A DNA stretch of 64,000 bases from Propionispora hippei DSM 15287 (GCF_900141835.1 NZ_FQZD01000014.1:1-64000); one strand, 5' to 3'; shown: positions 1-9,417, counted from the stretch's first letter. The notes: generated by a model not told the origin, from the sequence alone. Made by a program: numbers and translations.

Positions 1-215
1 CACGGCTCCCCGGAGCTACGGAAAACGCTTTTTCTAGTGATGGACGTACTCATTAAGAAAGCCCCACCAGATGACCCTGTGTTCTGCTTTATGAACAGGA
101 AACGGGACGAGGGAAAACCTTACTTCGTCTACATGACCGCCGGGGCTAACAAATTTCTGCGCATTTACTACGGGAAGGTAAAAGAATACTTAGCTTCGCT
201 TAACACAACCGAGTA
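1..215 (+). CDS. IS110-family transposase, C-terminal fragment (runs off window)
   Basis: Frame 1 is open from the first base to a TAG stop at 213-215 and encodes about 70 residues. It opens with HGSPELRKTLF and contains GKPYFVYMTAGANKFLRIYY, which matches the C-terminal Transposase_20 domain of IS110/IS116/IS902 elements. The conserved serine recombinase-like residue of this family lies in this half of the protein. The 5' part lies outside the window, so I cannot say whether the element is intact. Its coding strand points toward the tandem leader RNAs at 605-785, whose own downstream gene should lie where the element now is. Confidence 0.85.
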
Positions 216-604
216 GTTCCCTGCAACTCACTTGGCTGCCAGCGCTTTTTGCGGTGGCTTGTTTGCATTGCGTATTTTTACTCGCACTGTTTTCTCAATT
301 CTTCTCTTGACATTTACTTTGCAGGCTCATAATAAATAAAACTTAATTTCAGGGAAAGCTTTAACACCCGCTGAAACATAGTCAAAACACATCCGAGACG
401 AACCTATTCTTATTCCTTTAGAGAAACGGAAAGAAAAACAGGTCGTCAGGGAAACTATTAACTTTTACTTCTCCTGCCGGTAGAAAATTTATAGCTTCTA
501 TTATTTTTCACAAAGCGTTTACCCGGCGTTATATCTATAACAACCGCTATTGACGGTAGCCTGGAGGGCGCCTACTCCGGCTTTCGCCTGCAGTTGTACA
601 GAAC
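216..604. other. Gene-free flank of the IS110 element
   Basis: No convincing ORF on either strand. On the minus strand, just after leader RNA B, there are two small GC-rich hairpins near 565-600 (GGCGAAAGCC, then a GGAG...CTCC stem). This stretch probably holds the right end of the IS110 element and the remains of whatever the leaders used to control; the boundary is not visible without a second copy. Confidence 0.4.
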
Positions 605-672
605 AAATAAAAGGCTAATGAATTTCCGATAAAGGAAGTTCATTAGCCTTCATGACAATTTATGATCAGCCT
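605..672 (-). promoter_or_regulatory. Sulfur leader RNA, copy B (distal of tandem pair)
   Basis: Read on the minus strand: GGCTGA, a 4-bp hairpin TCAT/ATGA, AGG, then a long stem (AAGGCTAATGAA with its complement) followed by a U-run. This is the common architecture of the eleven leader copies. It lies directly downstream of copy A on the same strand with no gene between, so a transcript would have to pass two terminators in series. Confidence 0.72.
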
Positions 673-724
673 GTTACTTAAAAAAATCGTATTTTGCTTG
701 TCGGAACGGAGCGGCCATAATAAA

Positions 725-785
725 CAAAAGGCCAATGTGTCCCTTAACGGGAACGCATTAGCCTTCACTTTTTTATGACCAGCCT
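725..785 (-). promoter_or_regulatory. Sulfur leader RNA, copy A (proximal of tandem pair)
   Basis: Minus strand: GGCTGG, hairpin TCAT/GTGA around a six-A loop, AGG, then a terminator stem beginning AAGGC and ending in a U-run. It starts about 20 nt downstream of the predicted start site of the promoter at 812-840. Same architecture as copy B and the nine other copies in the window. Confidence 0.72.
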
Positions 786-811
786 GTTTTTGCACTTATA
801 CATTTGAAATG

Positions 812-840
812 AGTATAATATGGCGCGCCAGCCTTGTCAA
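812..840 (-). promoter_or_regulatory. Sigma-70 promoter for tandem leaders A and B
   Basis: On the minus strand a perfect TTGACA (835-840) is followed after 17 bp by TATACT (812-817). Transcription would start near 805 and run into leader copy A. This is the best promoter match seen at any of the leader copies and fixes their transcription direction. Confidence 0.75.
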
Positions 841-1064
841 TATATTTTTGTAAACTTTTCTTTTTATTTAGCTTCCTAAATATTACTCATTATCGTAAGC
901 ATCTATTTAACCTTCCATTTTTCCCCAAAACCTTACAATAATCAACTTTTTATAAGGTTTTACCACAAAACATATTAAATATTTTATAATCCTTGTATAA
1001 TAAATGTATAGTAATAAATTATTTTCAAAAAAGCAGTCCACTTTCTACATAAAGAGGTACTATT

Positions 1065-2723
1065 ATGACCTTTTATGAGCTTTCTATTATCGCTACCGTT
1101 TCAGCTACTTTGGCCGTTACGTGTGTATATTTTTTCTTATATTCACTTTACCGACAGAGTTATATCGGCTTATGGGCAGTTTTCTGGTTAGTGCATTTTA
1201 TTATACAAATTTTCTACCGTACCCCATTTCATCAAATGTCTATCCCTATGTTTGTTACAGTCCTATTCACAGTCAACGCTAATTACGTATTGCTTCTATA
1301 TGCCACCAGCAAGTTTTTGAATCGCACTATTAACAAAGGCTGGTATTATTGGGCCGGGGCAATCACTATATTTACAGATATCGCTTTCTATCTAAAAGCC
1401 CACTTTCTCGTACAGCTAATTCCTTCCTGCATATTTGTAGCCTGTGTTGATTTTTGGCACGGTTATATGTTCACTCGCAAGCTACCAAATAAAAGCTGGG
1501 GCAAAAATATCGTTGGCTTTGCCTTTGCCGGCTTGGGTATCCACACCCTGGACATGCCTTTCTTACTGCCTGTTACCTGGTTTGCTCCCTGGGGTTTCCT
1601 TATAAGCGGTTTGCTGCGTTTTGTTATATCAATAGGCACTTTGATTCTCTATTTAGAGAAAAGCTTCCATGATTTAAGCATAAAAGAGGCGCAGTATCGT
1701 CTATTGGCGGAAAATGCAGTCGATGTTATTTATTTGTACCGGCTACAGCCAAAACAAGGCTTTGAGTATATCAGTCCCTCAATCGAACGTTTAAGTGGCT
1801 ATCCAGCTAGTCATTACTATCATTCTCCCGATATGTTTTTCTCCCTTATTCATCCTGGTGACACCTTTTTATTAGAGTCTCTGCTGCGCAATCCGGCTGC
1901 CCATGCAAAGCACCCCTTGATCATGCGCTTTATTCGGCGGAATCATGCTCTTATCTGGGTAGAACAAACCACTGTTCCTATTTTTGACGAACGGGGAGTT
2001 TGCACCAGCTTTGAAGGAATTATCCGCGACATTACCGCTCGCAAAAAACTAGAACAGGATGTCTCCCGCCTGGACAGATTGAATACGGTCGGACAAATGG
2101 CTGCTAATGTGGCCCATGAAATCAGAAATCCCTTAACAACCGTACAAGGTTATTTGCAGCTTTTCCTTAAAAAATCTATTTTTGCCCCTTATACCGAGCA
2201 ACTGCATTTACTGATCAGCGAACTGGAACGTTCCAACCTGATTATCAAAGAATACTTGTCGCTTTGCCAGAATAAAGCCCGTGAATTAAAGCCGTGCCCG
2301 CTAAATAAAATCATCGAAGATTTACAGCCCCTCATTACCGCCGATGCTAATGCCTCCAACAAAGACATTCATTATTATCTTGCTCCCACTCCGGATATTC
2401 ATCTGGACGAAAAGGAAATGCGGCAACTCATTTTAAATTTAGTTCGCAATGCGTTGGAAGCAATGGACTCCGGCGGAGTCGTCACAATCCAGACTCAGGT
2501 CAATGAACAGGGGGAATTGGTGCTTATTGTACAGGATCAGGGAAAAGGCATTCCTCCCCACGTTTTAGAAAATATCGGGAAACCATTTCTAACTACTAAG
2601 GAAAATGGAACAGGGATTGGGCTTGCTGTAGTATACCGGATTGCCGACGATCATCAGGCAAATATTCAGATAGAAACGGGACCAACAGGAACCACTTTCC
2701 GGATCATATTTAAAGTTTCATAA
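1065..2723 (+). CDS. Membrane-anchored PAS sensor histidine kinase
   Basis: A 552-residue orphan sensor kinase. Residues 1-200 form about seven hydrophobic segments. A PAS domain follows at about 210-330 (YRLLAENAVDVIYLY, ending FEGIIRDITARKK). The phosphoacceptor helix is at about 345-400 with the H-box AANVAHEIRNPLTTVQGYL. The ATPase domain has LNLVRNALEAM (N-box), DQGKGIPP (G1) and GTGIGLAVVYRI (G2). The layout resembles sporulation or stress kinases of the KinB/KinD type, autophosphorylating on His and signalling to an unlinked response regulator, since none is nearby. It is transcribed alone and is followed by a terminator at 2745-2784. The signal sensed is unknown. Confidence 0.85.
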   Translation: MTFYELSIIATVSATLAVTCVYFFLYSLYRQSYIGLWAVFWLVHFIIQIFYRTPFHQMSIPMFVTVLFTVNANYVLLLYATSKFLNRTINKGWYYWAGAITIFTDIAFYLKAHFLVQLIPSCIFVACVDFWHGYMFTRKLPNKSWGKNIVGFAFAGLGIHTLDMPFLLPVTWFAPWGFLISGLLRFVISIGTLILYLEKSFHDLSIKEAQYRLLAENAVDVIYLYRLQPKQGFEYISPSIERLSGYPASHYYHSPDMFFSLIHPGDTFLLESLLRNPAAHAKHPLIMRFIRRNHALIWVEQTTVPIFDERGVCTSFEGIIRDITARKKLEQDVSRLDRLNTVGQMAANVAHEIRNPLTTVQGYLQLFLKKSIFAPYTEQLHLLISELERSNLIIKEYLSLCQNKARELKPCPLNKIIEDLQPLITADANASNKDIHYYLAPTPDIHLDEKEMRQLILNLVRNALEAMDSGGVVTIQTQVNEQGELVLIVQDQGKGIPPHVLENIGKPFLTTKENGTGIGLAVVYRIADDHQANIQIETGPTGTTFRIIFKVS

Positions 2724-2744
2724 TCTGTTGATTTTGACTCTCAT

Positions 2745-2784
2745 AGACAAGGAGCCCTAACCAGGGCTCCTTGTCTGTTTTTTT
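2745..2784 (+). terminator. Rho-independent terminator of the histidine kinase gene
   Basis: A perfect 14-bp stem (AGACAAGGAGCCCT and complement) with a four-base loop, followed by GTTTTTTTA. It closes the kinase gene and separates it from the acyltransferase gene downstream. Confidence 0.92.
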
Positions 2785-3026
2785 ATCCGGGTCTTCCCCG
2801 AAATATACATTTCAGGGTTACCATACAAACTTTTTTAAAGCAGGTGATGCCTATGCTTGCCTAAACACTGGAATCAGCCTGGAATAATAAGACTCATTTC
2901 AGCAAGAGTTTTGCGCTCACGAAAAGCAGTCTCATTCCAGGACGAATCGCTTTTACTCTCGCCGGAAGCAGGCGTAAAAGCGCAAGTTTGTTATTGGATA
3001 AAAAATTTAGAATGGAGAGGTCATGT

Positions 3027-4196
3027 ATGTTTAATAAAACTGTAACAAAACCCTCAATTGAAAAACCCAATTCTGAAAACTTTCAAGTGCATACGGCCGT
3101 TCACATCTGGGAAAAGAATGAAATCTATAAACTACGCTATCAGGTATATGTCGAAGAAATGGGCAAAGCAGCCAATCACGCTAAAGGAAATCAACTTTAC
3201 GATGAACTGGATGACCGGAGCCTCCTACTTTATGTTCAAACAGGAGAAACCATATTAGCCACCGCTCGTCTCACCATAGCAACGGCTGCTGAATATTCTA
3301 AAGAACTGGCCGATATCTTTCAATTGCATACCTTTCAAGCTGGTTTTAATGACCCTAATCTTTTATACGGACTTTGCACAAAGCTTGCCGTAAAAAAAGA
3401 ATACCGCAATTCTACAGCGCTTTACCTGATTTTGTCGGAAGTCTATAAAATTCTGGCCGATCAGAACATTCGCTTTTGGTTTGGTGGTTGCAACCCTTAC
3501 CTGGTTCCTTTATACGAACGCCTCGGCTTCCGGCGTTTTGCTCCCAACTTTAGCGATGAAGGCTATGGGCTGTTGGTGCCGATTATCCTCTTAGTAGATG
3601 ATACTGAATACTTACGCATGGTACGGTCTCCCTTATACCGGCAAGCCCGAACGAGAAAGGCCAACCCGGAAACTGCCCGGAAATTTACGGAGTTATTTCC
3701 GGCAACCAGAAAAGTCCTGAACAGCCGCCTAACCAGGCCACATGATCTATGGACTTTTTTAACAGAAAAATTAGGAAAGCCTCTTACCAGCATTCCAGCT
3801 TTTCAACATATATCCCAAGCTGACACTATGGCATTACTTGAATCCAGTGCAGTCTTCTCTTGTAAGGCTAGTGATTGCCTTATTGAAGAAAACACAGCCT
3901 GCCACGATCTATATATTATTCTGTCAGGTCAACTAGCTACCCAATCTGCCAACCCAAAATTAATTTTACAAGCAGGCGAGGTATTTGGCGGAATTACCCC
4001 ACAGATAAAACGACTGCCCTCCGATTCCATTATTGCGTTAGAAGATTCGGATTTACTAGTCCTTCCACAGCAATCGCTTGAACGGTATTACTATCCCCTT
4101 CAGGAAGCTGCGGCTACGATGACGGACAATCTGCTAAATCAGCAGGAGAAAACTCCCCAAATTTCATCTAGCAAAGGAGAAAACCGCCATGCCTAG
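3027..4196 (+). CDS. GNAT-type N-acyltransferase (FeeM-like) fused to a cyclic-nucleotide-binding-like domain
   Basis: A 389-residue protein. Residues 1-190 resemble the N-acyl amino acid synthase/autoinducer-synthase branch of GNAT folds: KLRYQVYVEEMG, then TILATARLTI, then a CTKLAVKKEYRNS acetyl-CoA-type motif and GGCNPYLVPLYERLGFRRF. The C-terminal 120 residues look like a cNMP-binding beta roll (CLIEENTACHDLYIILSGQLA, AGEVFGGI). I chose ATG 3027 because GGAGAGG lies six bases upstream; a 13-codon longer start has no such site. The stop overlaps the next gene by eight bases, so the two are translationally coupled. Acyl donor and acceptor cannot be read from sequence. The pair may make or modify a lipid-like small molecule (inference). 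Confidence 0.65.
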   Translation: MFNKTVTKPSIEKPNSENFQVHTAVHIWEKNEIYKLRYQVYVEEMGKAANHAKGNQLYDELDDRSLLLYVQTGETILATARLTIATAAEYSKELADIFQLHTFQAGFNDPNLLYGLCTKLAVKKEYRNSTALYLILSEVYKILADQNIRFWFGGCNPYLVPLYERLGFRRFAPNFSDEGYGLLVPIILLVDDTEYLRMVRSPLYRQARTRKANPETARKFTELFPATRKVLNSRLTRPHDLWTFLTEKLGKPLTSIPAFQHISQADTMALLESSAVFSCKASDCLIEENTACHDLYIILSGQLATQSANPKLILQAGEVFGGITPQIKRLPSDSIIALEDSDLLVLPQQSLERYYYPLQEAAATMTDNLLNQQEKTPQISSSKGENRHA

Positions 4197-5946
4197 AAAA
4201 GATACCTCCATCGACCTGATATTAGTCAATAGTTTTGCGCCACGGCACCGAATTGCTTCCGATGCCGCACTAGAAAATGGCTTGGCCATTATCCGGACCT
4301 ACCTGGAAGACCGTGACTTTATCGTCTATGTTGCCGATGAACAACGCGTTTCCGCCGTTGAGGACGGTGTTCCCACCTGGCTTTTGACGGTCTTACGCTG
4401 GGTAGTCCAGCTGCAAGGCAACCCGCTAGTTAGCCGTTTCAAATCACTCACGCTGTTGGTCATGCTGCTGGCCTGGCCGCTACAATCAATTACCCTCGCT
4501 TACCGCCAAAAACATATGGACAAAATCATTGATAACCTGGCCACACTAGTTACAACCGACCATATTCCCTTTGTGGGAATCAAGGTTTGGGGAGGCGCTC
4601 CCTATGCCTGGAGCAAACGACTTTCCGCAAAAATTCGTGCTTTGTCCCCTGAAACGACCGTTATCGCCGGTGGACCTCATGTCAAAGTATACGGCGAAAA
4701 TATGCTGGCTCAGGGAGAATTCGATCTTGCTATTATGGGACCTGGCGAAGAAGTGCTTGAGGAACTCTTGAAATTACGGAAAACTGTGCCGACAAAAGTG
4801 GAGTTTATGGCACTAGTACGGCATACTTTCGGCCCTTCGCCGCTCATCCGTACCGGTCATTACAGTGAATCTGGCGATTACTATGCCCATACTTTTATCA
4901 TTCCCCGCTATCGGCCAGCCGATATGGCGGACAAAGTATGGTTCCACACTCTGGTGGACGGGCTGGGCTGCACCTGGAACAAATGCGCCTTTTGCTCCCA
5001 TACCCGGCAAAGCATTCATTATACGCCTAGGCCACTGGAGGAAATCAAAGCAGAAATTTTAGCTATGACCAGCCGGGGAATTGCCTTCTTTCGCTTTAGC
5101 AGTTCAGAAACGCCACTGGCCCATGGCAAGGCTATTGCTCAAATGGTTCTGGCCAATGGCCTTAAAATCAATTATTCCATGTTTGCCCGTCCGGCAAAGG
5201 TGTCAAAATCTACCTATGAGGCCTACCGCTTGATGATTCGCTCCGGCTTAAGGGCTGTTTTCCTGGGCGGTGAAACCGGACATGATGTTATCAATGATAA
5301 AATCATGCATAAAGGTGTAGTAAGAAAAGATATCATTGACACCATTCATTGCATCAAACTGGCGGCAGAGGCAGAAAAACAATCCTGCCAGGTAGTTTTA
5401 TCCATGATCTATCCCTGCCCGGTTGTCCCCGGCGTTACGTTAGAAGATGTTTTCGACGCTAATGTCCGTTTATTCAAAGAAGCTAATCCCGATACCGTTA
5501 TCGTCAACCCGCCGGGAGTATTTCCAGGAACTACCTGGTTTGACAAACCGGAAGAGTTTGGCTTTACACTCAGCGAAAACTATGTGTATGAGTGGATGAA
5601 CTACGAATATTCCGTTTCCAAACCGGTTGAATTCTGGAGTACCGTAAACTACAAACTAAATGGCATGGATATGAAGGAAATGCTGAAAGAATTAGGCAGG
5701 CTCAATCGGGAAATTACCGCCATGGGAATCCCCATCAATATTTCCGATGACTATCTAATGATGAGCCAGGCTATCGGCTATAACTCGCAAAATGACTTAT
5801 TTGATTTCAAGAAAAACTCATTTGTCGATATCCTAAGCGGCACGTCCCCCTTTATCAAAAAAATCACACAAAGAATGAATGAACGCAGTGTCGATCTGGC
5901 AAAATCGAATTATAACCAGACAGACACAGCAAGCAAGCAAGGGTAA
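4189..5946 (+). CDS. B12-binding-domain radical SAM enzyme
   Basis: 585 residues. The N-terminal part resembles a cobalamin-binding Rossmann domain (LILVNSFAPRHRIASDAALENGLAIIRTYLE at the start, TTVIAGGPHVKVYGENML near 155-175), as in B12-dependent radical SAM methylases and cyclases. The radical SAM core starts near residue 250 with cysteines at about 261, 266 and 269 in GCTWNKCAFCSH. That spacing is CX4CX2C rather than the common CX3CX2C. Later segments include FRFSSSETPL and FLGGETGHDVIND. It overlaps the acyltransferase gene and probably acts on the same product or substrate. A hydrophobic stretch near residues 85-105 may hold it at the membrane. The reaction is unknown. Confidence 0.7.
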   Translation: MPRKDTSIDLILVNSFAPRHRIASDAALENGLAIIRTYLEDRDFIVYVADEQRVSAVEDGVPTWLLTVLRWVVQLQGNPLVSRFKSLTLLVMLLAWPLQSITLAYRQKHMDKIIDNLATLVTTDHIPFVGIKVWGGAPYAWSKRLSAKIRALSPETTVIAGGPHVKVYGENMLAQGEFDLAIMGPGEEVLEELLKLRKTVPTKVEFMALVRHTFGPSPLIRTGHYSESGDYYAHTFIIPRYRPADMADKVWFHTLVDGLGCTWNKCAFCSHTRQSIHYTPRPLEEIKAEILAMTSRGIAFFRFSSSETPLAHGKAIAQMVLANGLKINYSMFARPAKVSKSTYEAYRLMIRSGLRAVFLGGETGHDVINDKIMHKGVVRKDIIDTIHCIKLAAEAEKQSCQVVLSMIYPCPVVPGVTLEDVFDANVRLFKEANPDTVIVNPPGVFPGTTWFDKPEEFGFTLSENYVYEWMNYEYSVSKPVEFWSTVNYKLNGMDMKEMLKELGRLNREITAMGIPINISDDYLMMSQAIGYNSQNDLFDFKKNSFVDILSGTSPFIKKITQRMNERSVDLAKSNYNQTDTASKQG

Positions 5947-5995
5947 AAACGGCTATCGTCTAATCTCGAATACTGAATTGGTGTCCTAATCACAA

Positions 5996-6038
5996 AAAAT
6001 ACCCGTTTCCTCGCATACAGCTTGGAAACGGGTATTTT
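5996..6038. terminator. Bidirectional terminator between convergent units
   Basis: A 15-bp stem AAAATACCCGTTTCC and its complement with a 13-base loop. A-rich and T-rich flanks on both sides let it end both the plus-strand radical SAM transcript and the minus-strand ABC transporter transcript. Confidence 0.88.
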
Positions 6039-6088
6039 AGTTCTTGTAGTCAAATATGGCATGATTCAGGCAACTAATTCAGTCAGAC

Positions 6089-6946
6089 CTATTTCAACTT
6101 GCCGCCTTCAATCACAATATCTTCCGGATTAATAGTGTCACCGTAGGCCGGTTTTAACGTCGCTTCATAGGCTTTATGAACATAGTTTTCCTTGCCCAGC
6201 GTTTCCAGTTCCTGATTGATCCAGTCTAACAGTTCCTTGTTGCCCTTTTTAACGGCCGGAGCAATGGTATCCTGGCTGCCAAGTGTGGAAATTCCTACGG
6301 TATAACCGGAATTTTCCTTAGCCCAGGCAAATAAAAGAGTATTATCATGGGCCAAAGCGGCGCCGCGTTTATCTTTAAGCGCTTCAAAGGCTTCCGTGTT
6401 CTGATCGTATTTTAAAAGTTCAATATCGGGATAATTCTTGGCAAAATAGGTTTCAGCCGTAGTTCCTTTATTAACAATCAGCTTTTTACCCTTTAACTGA
6501 TCAACCGAAGTAATCGGCTCACCGGACGGAGAAACCACACCCAAAGCTACTTTCATGTACGGGTTAGCAAAATCAACTTTTTCTTTTCTTTCGTCAGTTA
6601 CCGTAAAATTAGCCATAATAATATCTACTTTGTTTGCCTGCAGGAATTCCACCCGGCTGGCTGCTTCCACCAGGACAAATTCCACTTTGGATTCATCGCC
6701 CAGCAGATCCTTGGCAAAACGTTTAGCCAGGAACACATCAAAGCCTTGATTTTTGCCATTGGCGTCAACGAAACCGAACGGCGGTTTGTCACTAAATACA
6801 CCAATGCGAATAGTGCCGCGCTGTTTGATTTCCTCTAGCGCACTCTTGGCTGGCTGATCGGCTTTTGGTGTTGCGTTAGAACCGCACCCGGCCAATACTC
6901 CGATCAATAATAATGCACTGAATACCACGGTTAGAATCTTTTTCAT
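6089..6946 (-). CDS. Amino acid ABC transporter substrate-binding lipoprotein (probable cystine)
   Basis: 285 residues. The lipobox is LLIGVLAGCGSN; after cleavage the cysteine anchors the protein to the membrane. The mature part is a family-3 solute-binding protein (IRIGVFSDKPPFGFVD, GFDVFLAKRFAKDLLG, DIIMANFTVTDERKEKVDFANPY, GKKLIVNKGTTAETYF). ATG 6946 is preferred over one two codons upstream because it lies at better distance from the CGAGGAG site. It is the last gene of a four-gene transporter operon that starts behind leader RNA C. The sulfur-type leader makes cystine or another sulfur amino acid the best substrate guess; the family also includes Glu/Gln, Asp and His binders. Confidence 0.85.
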   Translation of the reverse strand: MKKILTVVFSALLLIGVLAGCGSNATPKADQPAKSALEEIKQRGTIRIGVFSDKPPFGFVDANGKNQGFDVFLAKRFAKDLLGDESKVEFVLVEAASRVEFLQANKVDIIMANFTVTDERKEKVDFANPYMKVALGVVSPSGEPITSVDQLKGKKLIVNKGTTAETYFAKNYPDIELLKYDQNTEAFEALKDKRGAALAHDNTLLFAWAKENSGYTVGISTLGSQDTIAPAVKKGNKELLDWINQELETLGKENYVHKAYEATLKPAYGDTINPEDIVIEGGKLK

Positions 6947-6980
6947 ACTCATACTCCTCGTCTCCTCTTTTGTGTTTTAT

Positions 6981-7739
6981 TTAATATTGGAATATATTTA
7001 AAAATTGCTGAGCCCGTTCGGTTTGCGGTTGCGAGAAAAATTGCTCCGGCTCAGCAATTTCACAGATCTTACCCTGATCGATAAACACGATTCGGTCGGC
7101 CACCGCTTTGGCAAAGCCCATTTCATGGGTTACAATCAACATCGTCATGCCTTGTTTGGCCAAACCAAGAATGACCTCCAGAACTTCCCGTACCATTTCC
7201 GGGTCCAGCGCAGCGGTAACTTCATCAAACAGCATAATCTCCGGGTTCATGCAAAGCGCCCTGACGATGGCAATGCGCTGTTTCTGACCACCGGATAATT
7301 GACGGGGGTAGGCATCCTTTTTCTCCAGGAGCCCGACCCGGTCCAATAGCTGCAAAGCCTGTTCAAGCGCTTCAGCTTTACTCCGTTGCTGTACCTTGGT
7401 CGGCCCCAGCAGGATATTCTCAATCACCGTCATATGCGGGAAAAGATCATAATTTTGGAAAACCATACCGATTTGCTGACGGGTCTGCTGCCAGTTCACC
7501 GTCGAACCGGTAAGGCTATTTCCCCGCAGTCTGATATCACCACCTTGTACCGGTTCCAGGCCGTTCAGGCAACGCAGCAACGTACTCTTACCACACCCTG
7601 ACGGCCCCAGAATCACGACTACCTCTCCCTTATGCACCGTGAGGCTGATCCCGTCCAGTACTGTAGTCCCATCATATTCTTTACGTAATTCTTCTATTTC
7701 CAGCAAAACCTCATTGCTTGTTAAACTAATCGTAATCAC
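6981..7739 (-). CDS. Polar amino acid (cystine-type) ABC transporter ATP-binding protein
   Basis: 252 residues, typical of GlnQ/TcyN-type ATPases. Walker A is GPSGCGKST, the Q-loop is [14 protein letters not shown], the signature is LSGGQKQR, Walker B is [14 protein letters not shown] and the switch is VTHEMGFA. It hydrolyses ATP to drive import with the two permeases encoded just upstream. The start is GTG. The gap to the upstream permease stop is only three bases, so expression is coupled. Confidence 0.92.
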   Translation of the reverse strand: MITISLTSNEVLLEIEELRKEYDGTTVLDGISLTVHKGEVVVILGPSGCGKSTLLRCLNGLEPVQGGDIRLRGNSLTGSTVNWQQTRQQIGMVFQNYDLFPHMTVIENILLGPTKVQQRSKAEALEQALQLLDRVGLLEKKDAYPRQLSGGQKQRIAIVRALCMNPEIMLFDEVTAALDPEMVREVLEVILGLAKQGMTMLIVTHEMGFAKAVADRIVFIDQGKICEIAEPEQFFSQPQTERAQQFLNIFQY

Positions 7740-7742
7740 TCC

Positions 7743-8420
7743 CTAACTCTGCCATTTGGCTTCTAATCGTTTCGACAACTTAGACAAAGGATAGCAGATG
7801 ATAAAGTACAGGATAAAAATAAAGCCATATATCCAAAAAGAAGCGGTAGGTTCTTTTAAAATAGACCGTTCAATAATTTGCTGGCCTACTTTTACGACAT
7901 CAATAACTCCGATCATGACCACCAGCGATGTGGTTTTCACCATACGGGTGGAAAGGTTGATTGCCCCCGGCAGCATACGGCGTACGGCTTGCGGAATCAG
8001 CACATACCGGTATAATTGCCAAAAACTCAGCCCCAGCGCCTTACCGGATTCCAGTTGATGCCTGGGCAGCGATTGCAGGGCGCCCCGGACAATATCCCCC
8101 AGTTCCGCCGCCCCCCATAAACTGAAGATCAGAATGGCTACCAATTCTCCCTCCAAGTGGATATCCAGCAAATTGGTCACGCCAAAGTAGACAATAAACA
8201 GCCACACCAAAATCGGTATGATCCGGAACAGTTCCAGATAAAGCCGACAAAACAGCCGTACCAGTTTGGATTGCACGGTTTGCAGCAAACCAAGCAGTAT
8301 TCCCAGTATGGCGCCAAGCACAATGGAAGTAAAAGCGATTTGCGCCGTTACCAGCAAGCCGCCCATCAGCCGTTGCAGGTTAATGCCTTCGGTCAGCACA
8401 TTAATTCCCGAACTCAGCAT
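7743..8420 (-). CDS. Amino acid ABC transporter permease (HisM/TcyM-type)
   Basis: 225 residues with about five membrane segments and the EAA loop RGALQSLPRHQLESGKALGL typical of polar amino acid permeases. It overlaps the other permease gene by 20 bases, and the two probably form a heterodimer. Start ATG; the ATPase gene follows after three bases. Confidence 0.9.
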   Translation of the reverse strand: MLSSGINVLTEGINLQRLMGGLLVTAQIAFTSIVLGAILGILLGLLQTVQSKLVRLFCRLYLELFRIIPILVWLFIVYFGVTNLLDIHLEGELVAILIFSLWGAAELGDIVRGALQSLPRHQLESGKALGLSFWQLYRYVLIPQAVRRMLPGAINLSTRMVKTTSLVVMIGVIDVVKVGQQIIERSILKEPTASFWIYGFIFILYFIICYPLSKLSKRLEAKWQS

Positions 8421-9066
8421 AACGCACCTTCCTTTCCAGCCAAGTCAAAAATAAGGATAAGGGCAGTAATAAAATCAGATACGTTATGACCAGCAGCAGC
8501 AATGCTTCAAAGGTACGGTAATACATGCCAATCAGGTCCTGGGTGGTATGCATCAGTTCCGGCAAAGCAATCGCTCCTACAATAGAGGTTTCCTTCAATA
8601 AAAAAATACAGTTGGCCCCCAGGGAAGGCAGCGTGACCGAAAAGGCCTGGGGCAAAATTACATACCGGATAAGCTGCTTGCGGGAAAGGCCGATGCTGAG
8701 CCCCGATTCTATTTGCGATTTGCTTACCGATTCCATACCTCCGCGAAAGGCTTCCGCCATATAGCTGCCGCCTAAAAAAGCCAGACCGGCAATAGCACAG
8801 GTTTTTTCTCCCAGGGTAATGCCCATTTTGGTAAGACCATAATACAGAAAAAAGAGTTGGATCAGCAGCGGCGTATTGCGGGAAAGCTCAATATAAGCAT
8901 GAACTAGCTGCGTCAGGCCTCTAACCTTGTAATACAGAATACTGCTGCCCAAAAAACCGATAACAATCGAAGCCAATATACCAAAAAATGATAATTGCAA
9001 AGTAAGCCAGGCCGCTTTTTGATATAAAGGTATGCTTATTACAATAAAATCCCAGTTAATATTCAA
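8401..9066 (-). CDS. Amino acid ABC transporter permease, first gene of the operon
   Basis: About 221 residues, five membrane segments, EAA loop RGGMESVSKSQIESGLSIGL. I place the start at TTG 9066 because GGTGGTGA lies four bases upstream; the longer reading frame to 9111 has no ribosome binding site and would begin close to the leader's terminator. Expression is likely set by leader RNA C at 9145-9207, which would stop transcription before the operon under some sulfur condition (inference from the shared leader). Confidence 0.88.
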   Translation of the reverse strand: MNINWDFIVISIPLYQKAAWLTLQLSFFGILASIVIGFLGSSILYYKVRGLTQLVHAYIELSRNTPLLIQLFFLYYGLTKMGITLGEKTCAIAGLAFLGGSYMAEAFRGGMESVSKSQIESGLSIGLSRKQLIRYVILPQAFSVTLPSLGANCIFLLKETSIVGAIALPELMHTTQDLIGMYYRTFEALLLLVITYLILLLPLSLFLTWLERKVRYAEFGN

Positions 9067-9144
9067 TAGATCACCACCTGTTTTCACCCATAATGCTTTT
9101 ACGCTTCCCAAGCAGACAAACCATACGCTGTTAAATTGACATAG

Positions 9145-9207
9145 AAAAAGACCAAAAAAAGCGATATTACTACCAGCTTTTTTTGGCCTTTAGATGTCTA
9201 ATCAGCC
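9145..9207 (-). promoter_or_regulatory. Sulfur leader RNA, copy C (ABC transporter)
   Basis: Minus strand: GGCTGA, hairpin TTAG/CTAA around ACAT, AGG, then a stem GGCCAAAAAAAGC...GCTTTTTTTGGTC and a U-run. It sits about 80 bases ahead of the first permease gene. This copy links the leader family to amino acid import and, through the other copies, to sulfur. Confidence 0.75.
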
Positions 9208-9417
9208 GTATATTTATCTTTATGTAACGTACAAAATTGGAATTTGTTCCGTACATATGCACTTTTTCTAATAATTATATAAATAGTAACACCCATATAA
9301 CTTTATTGTCAATACTTTTTTTATTTCTAAGCATCGCCACACACAAGTACGGCTCCATTATATTCCGTTAATCAAAAAAAATGCCCCATTAAATTTGCTG
9401 AAGCTAAGCAAATCAGA

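Noticed and set aside
605-785. Calling the paired hairpins ordinary tandem terminators
   Set aside because: The GGCTGA box, the small covarying hairpin and the AGG recur at eleven places upstream of genes behind promoters, which simple terminators do not explain.
2857-3045. 62-codon open frame before the acyltransferase gene
   Set aside because: It overlaps the acyltransferase start, has no family features and no ribosome binding site; probably chance.
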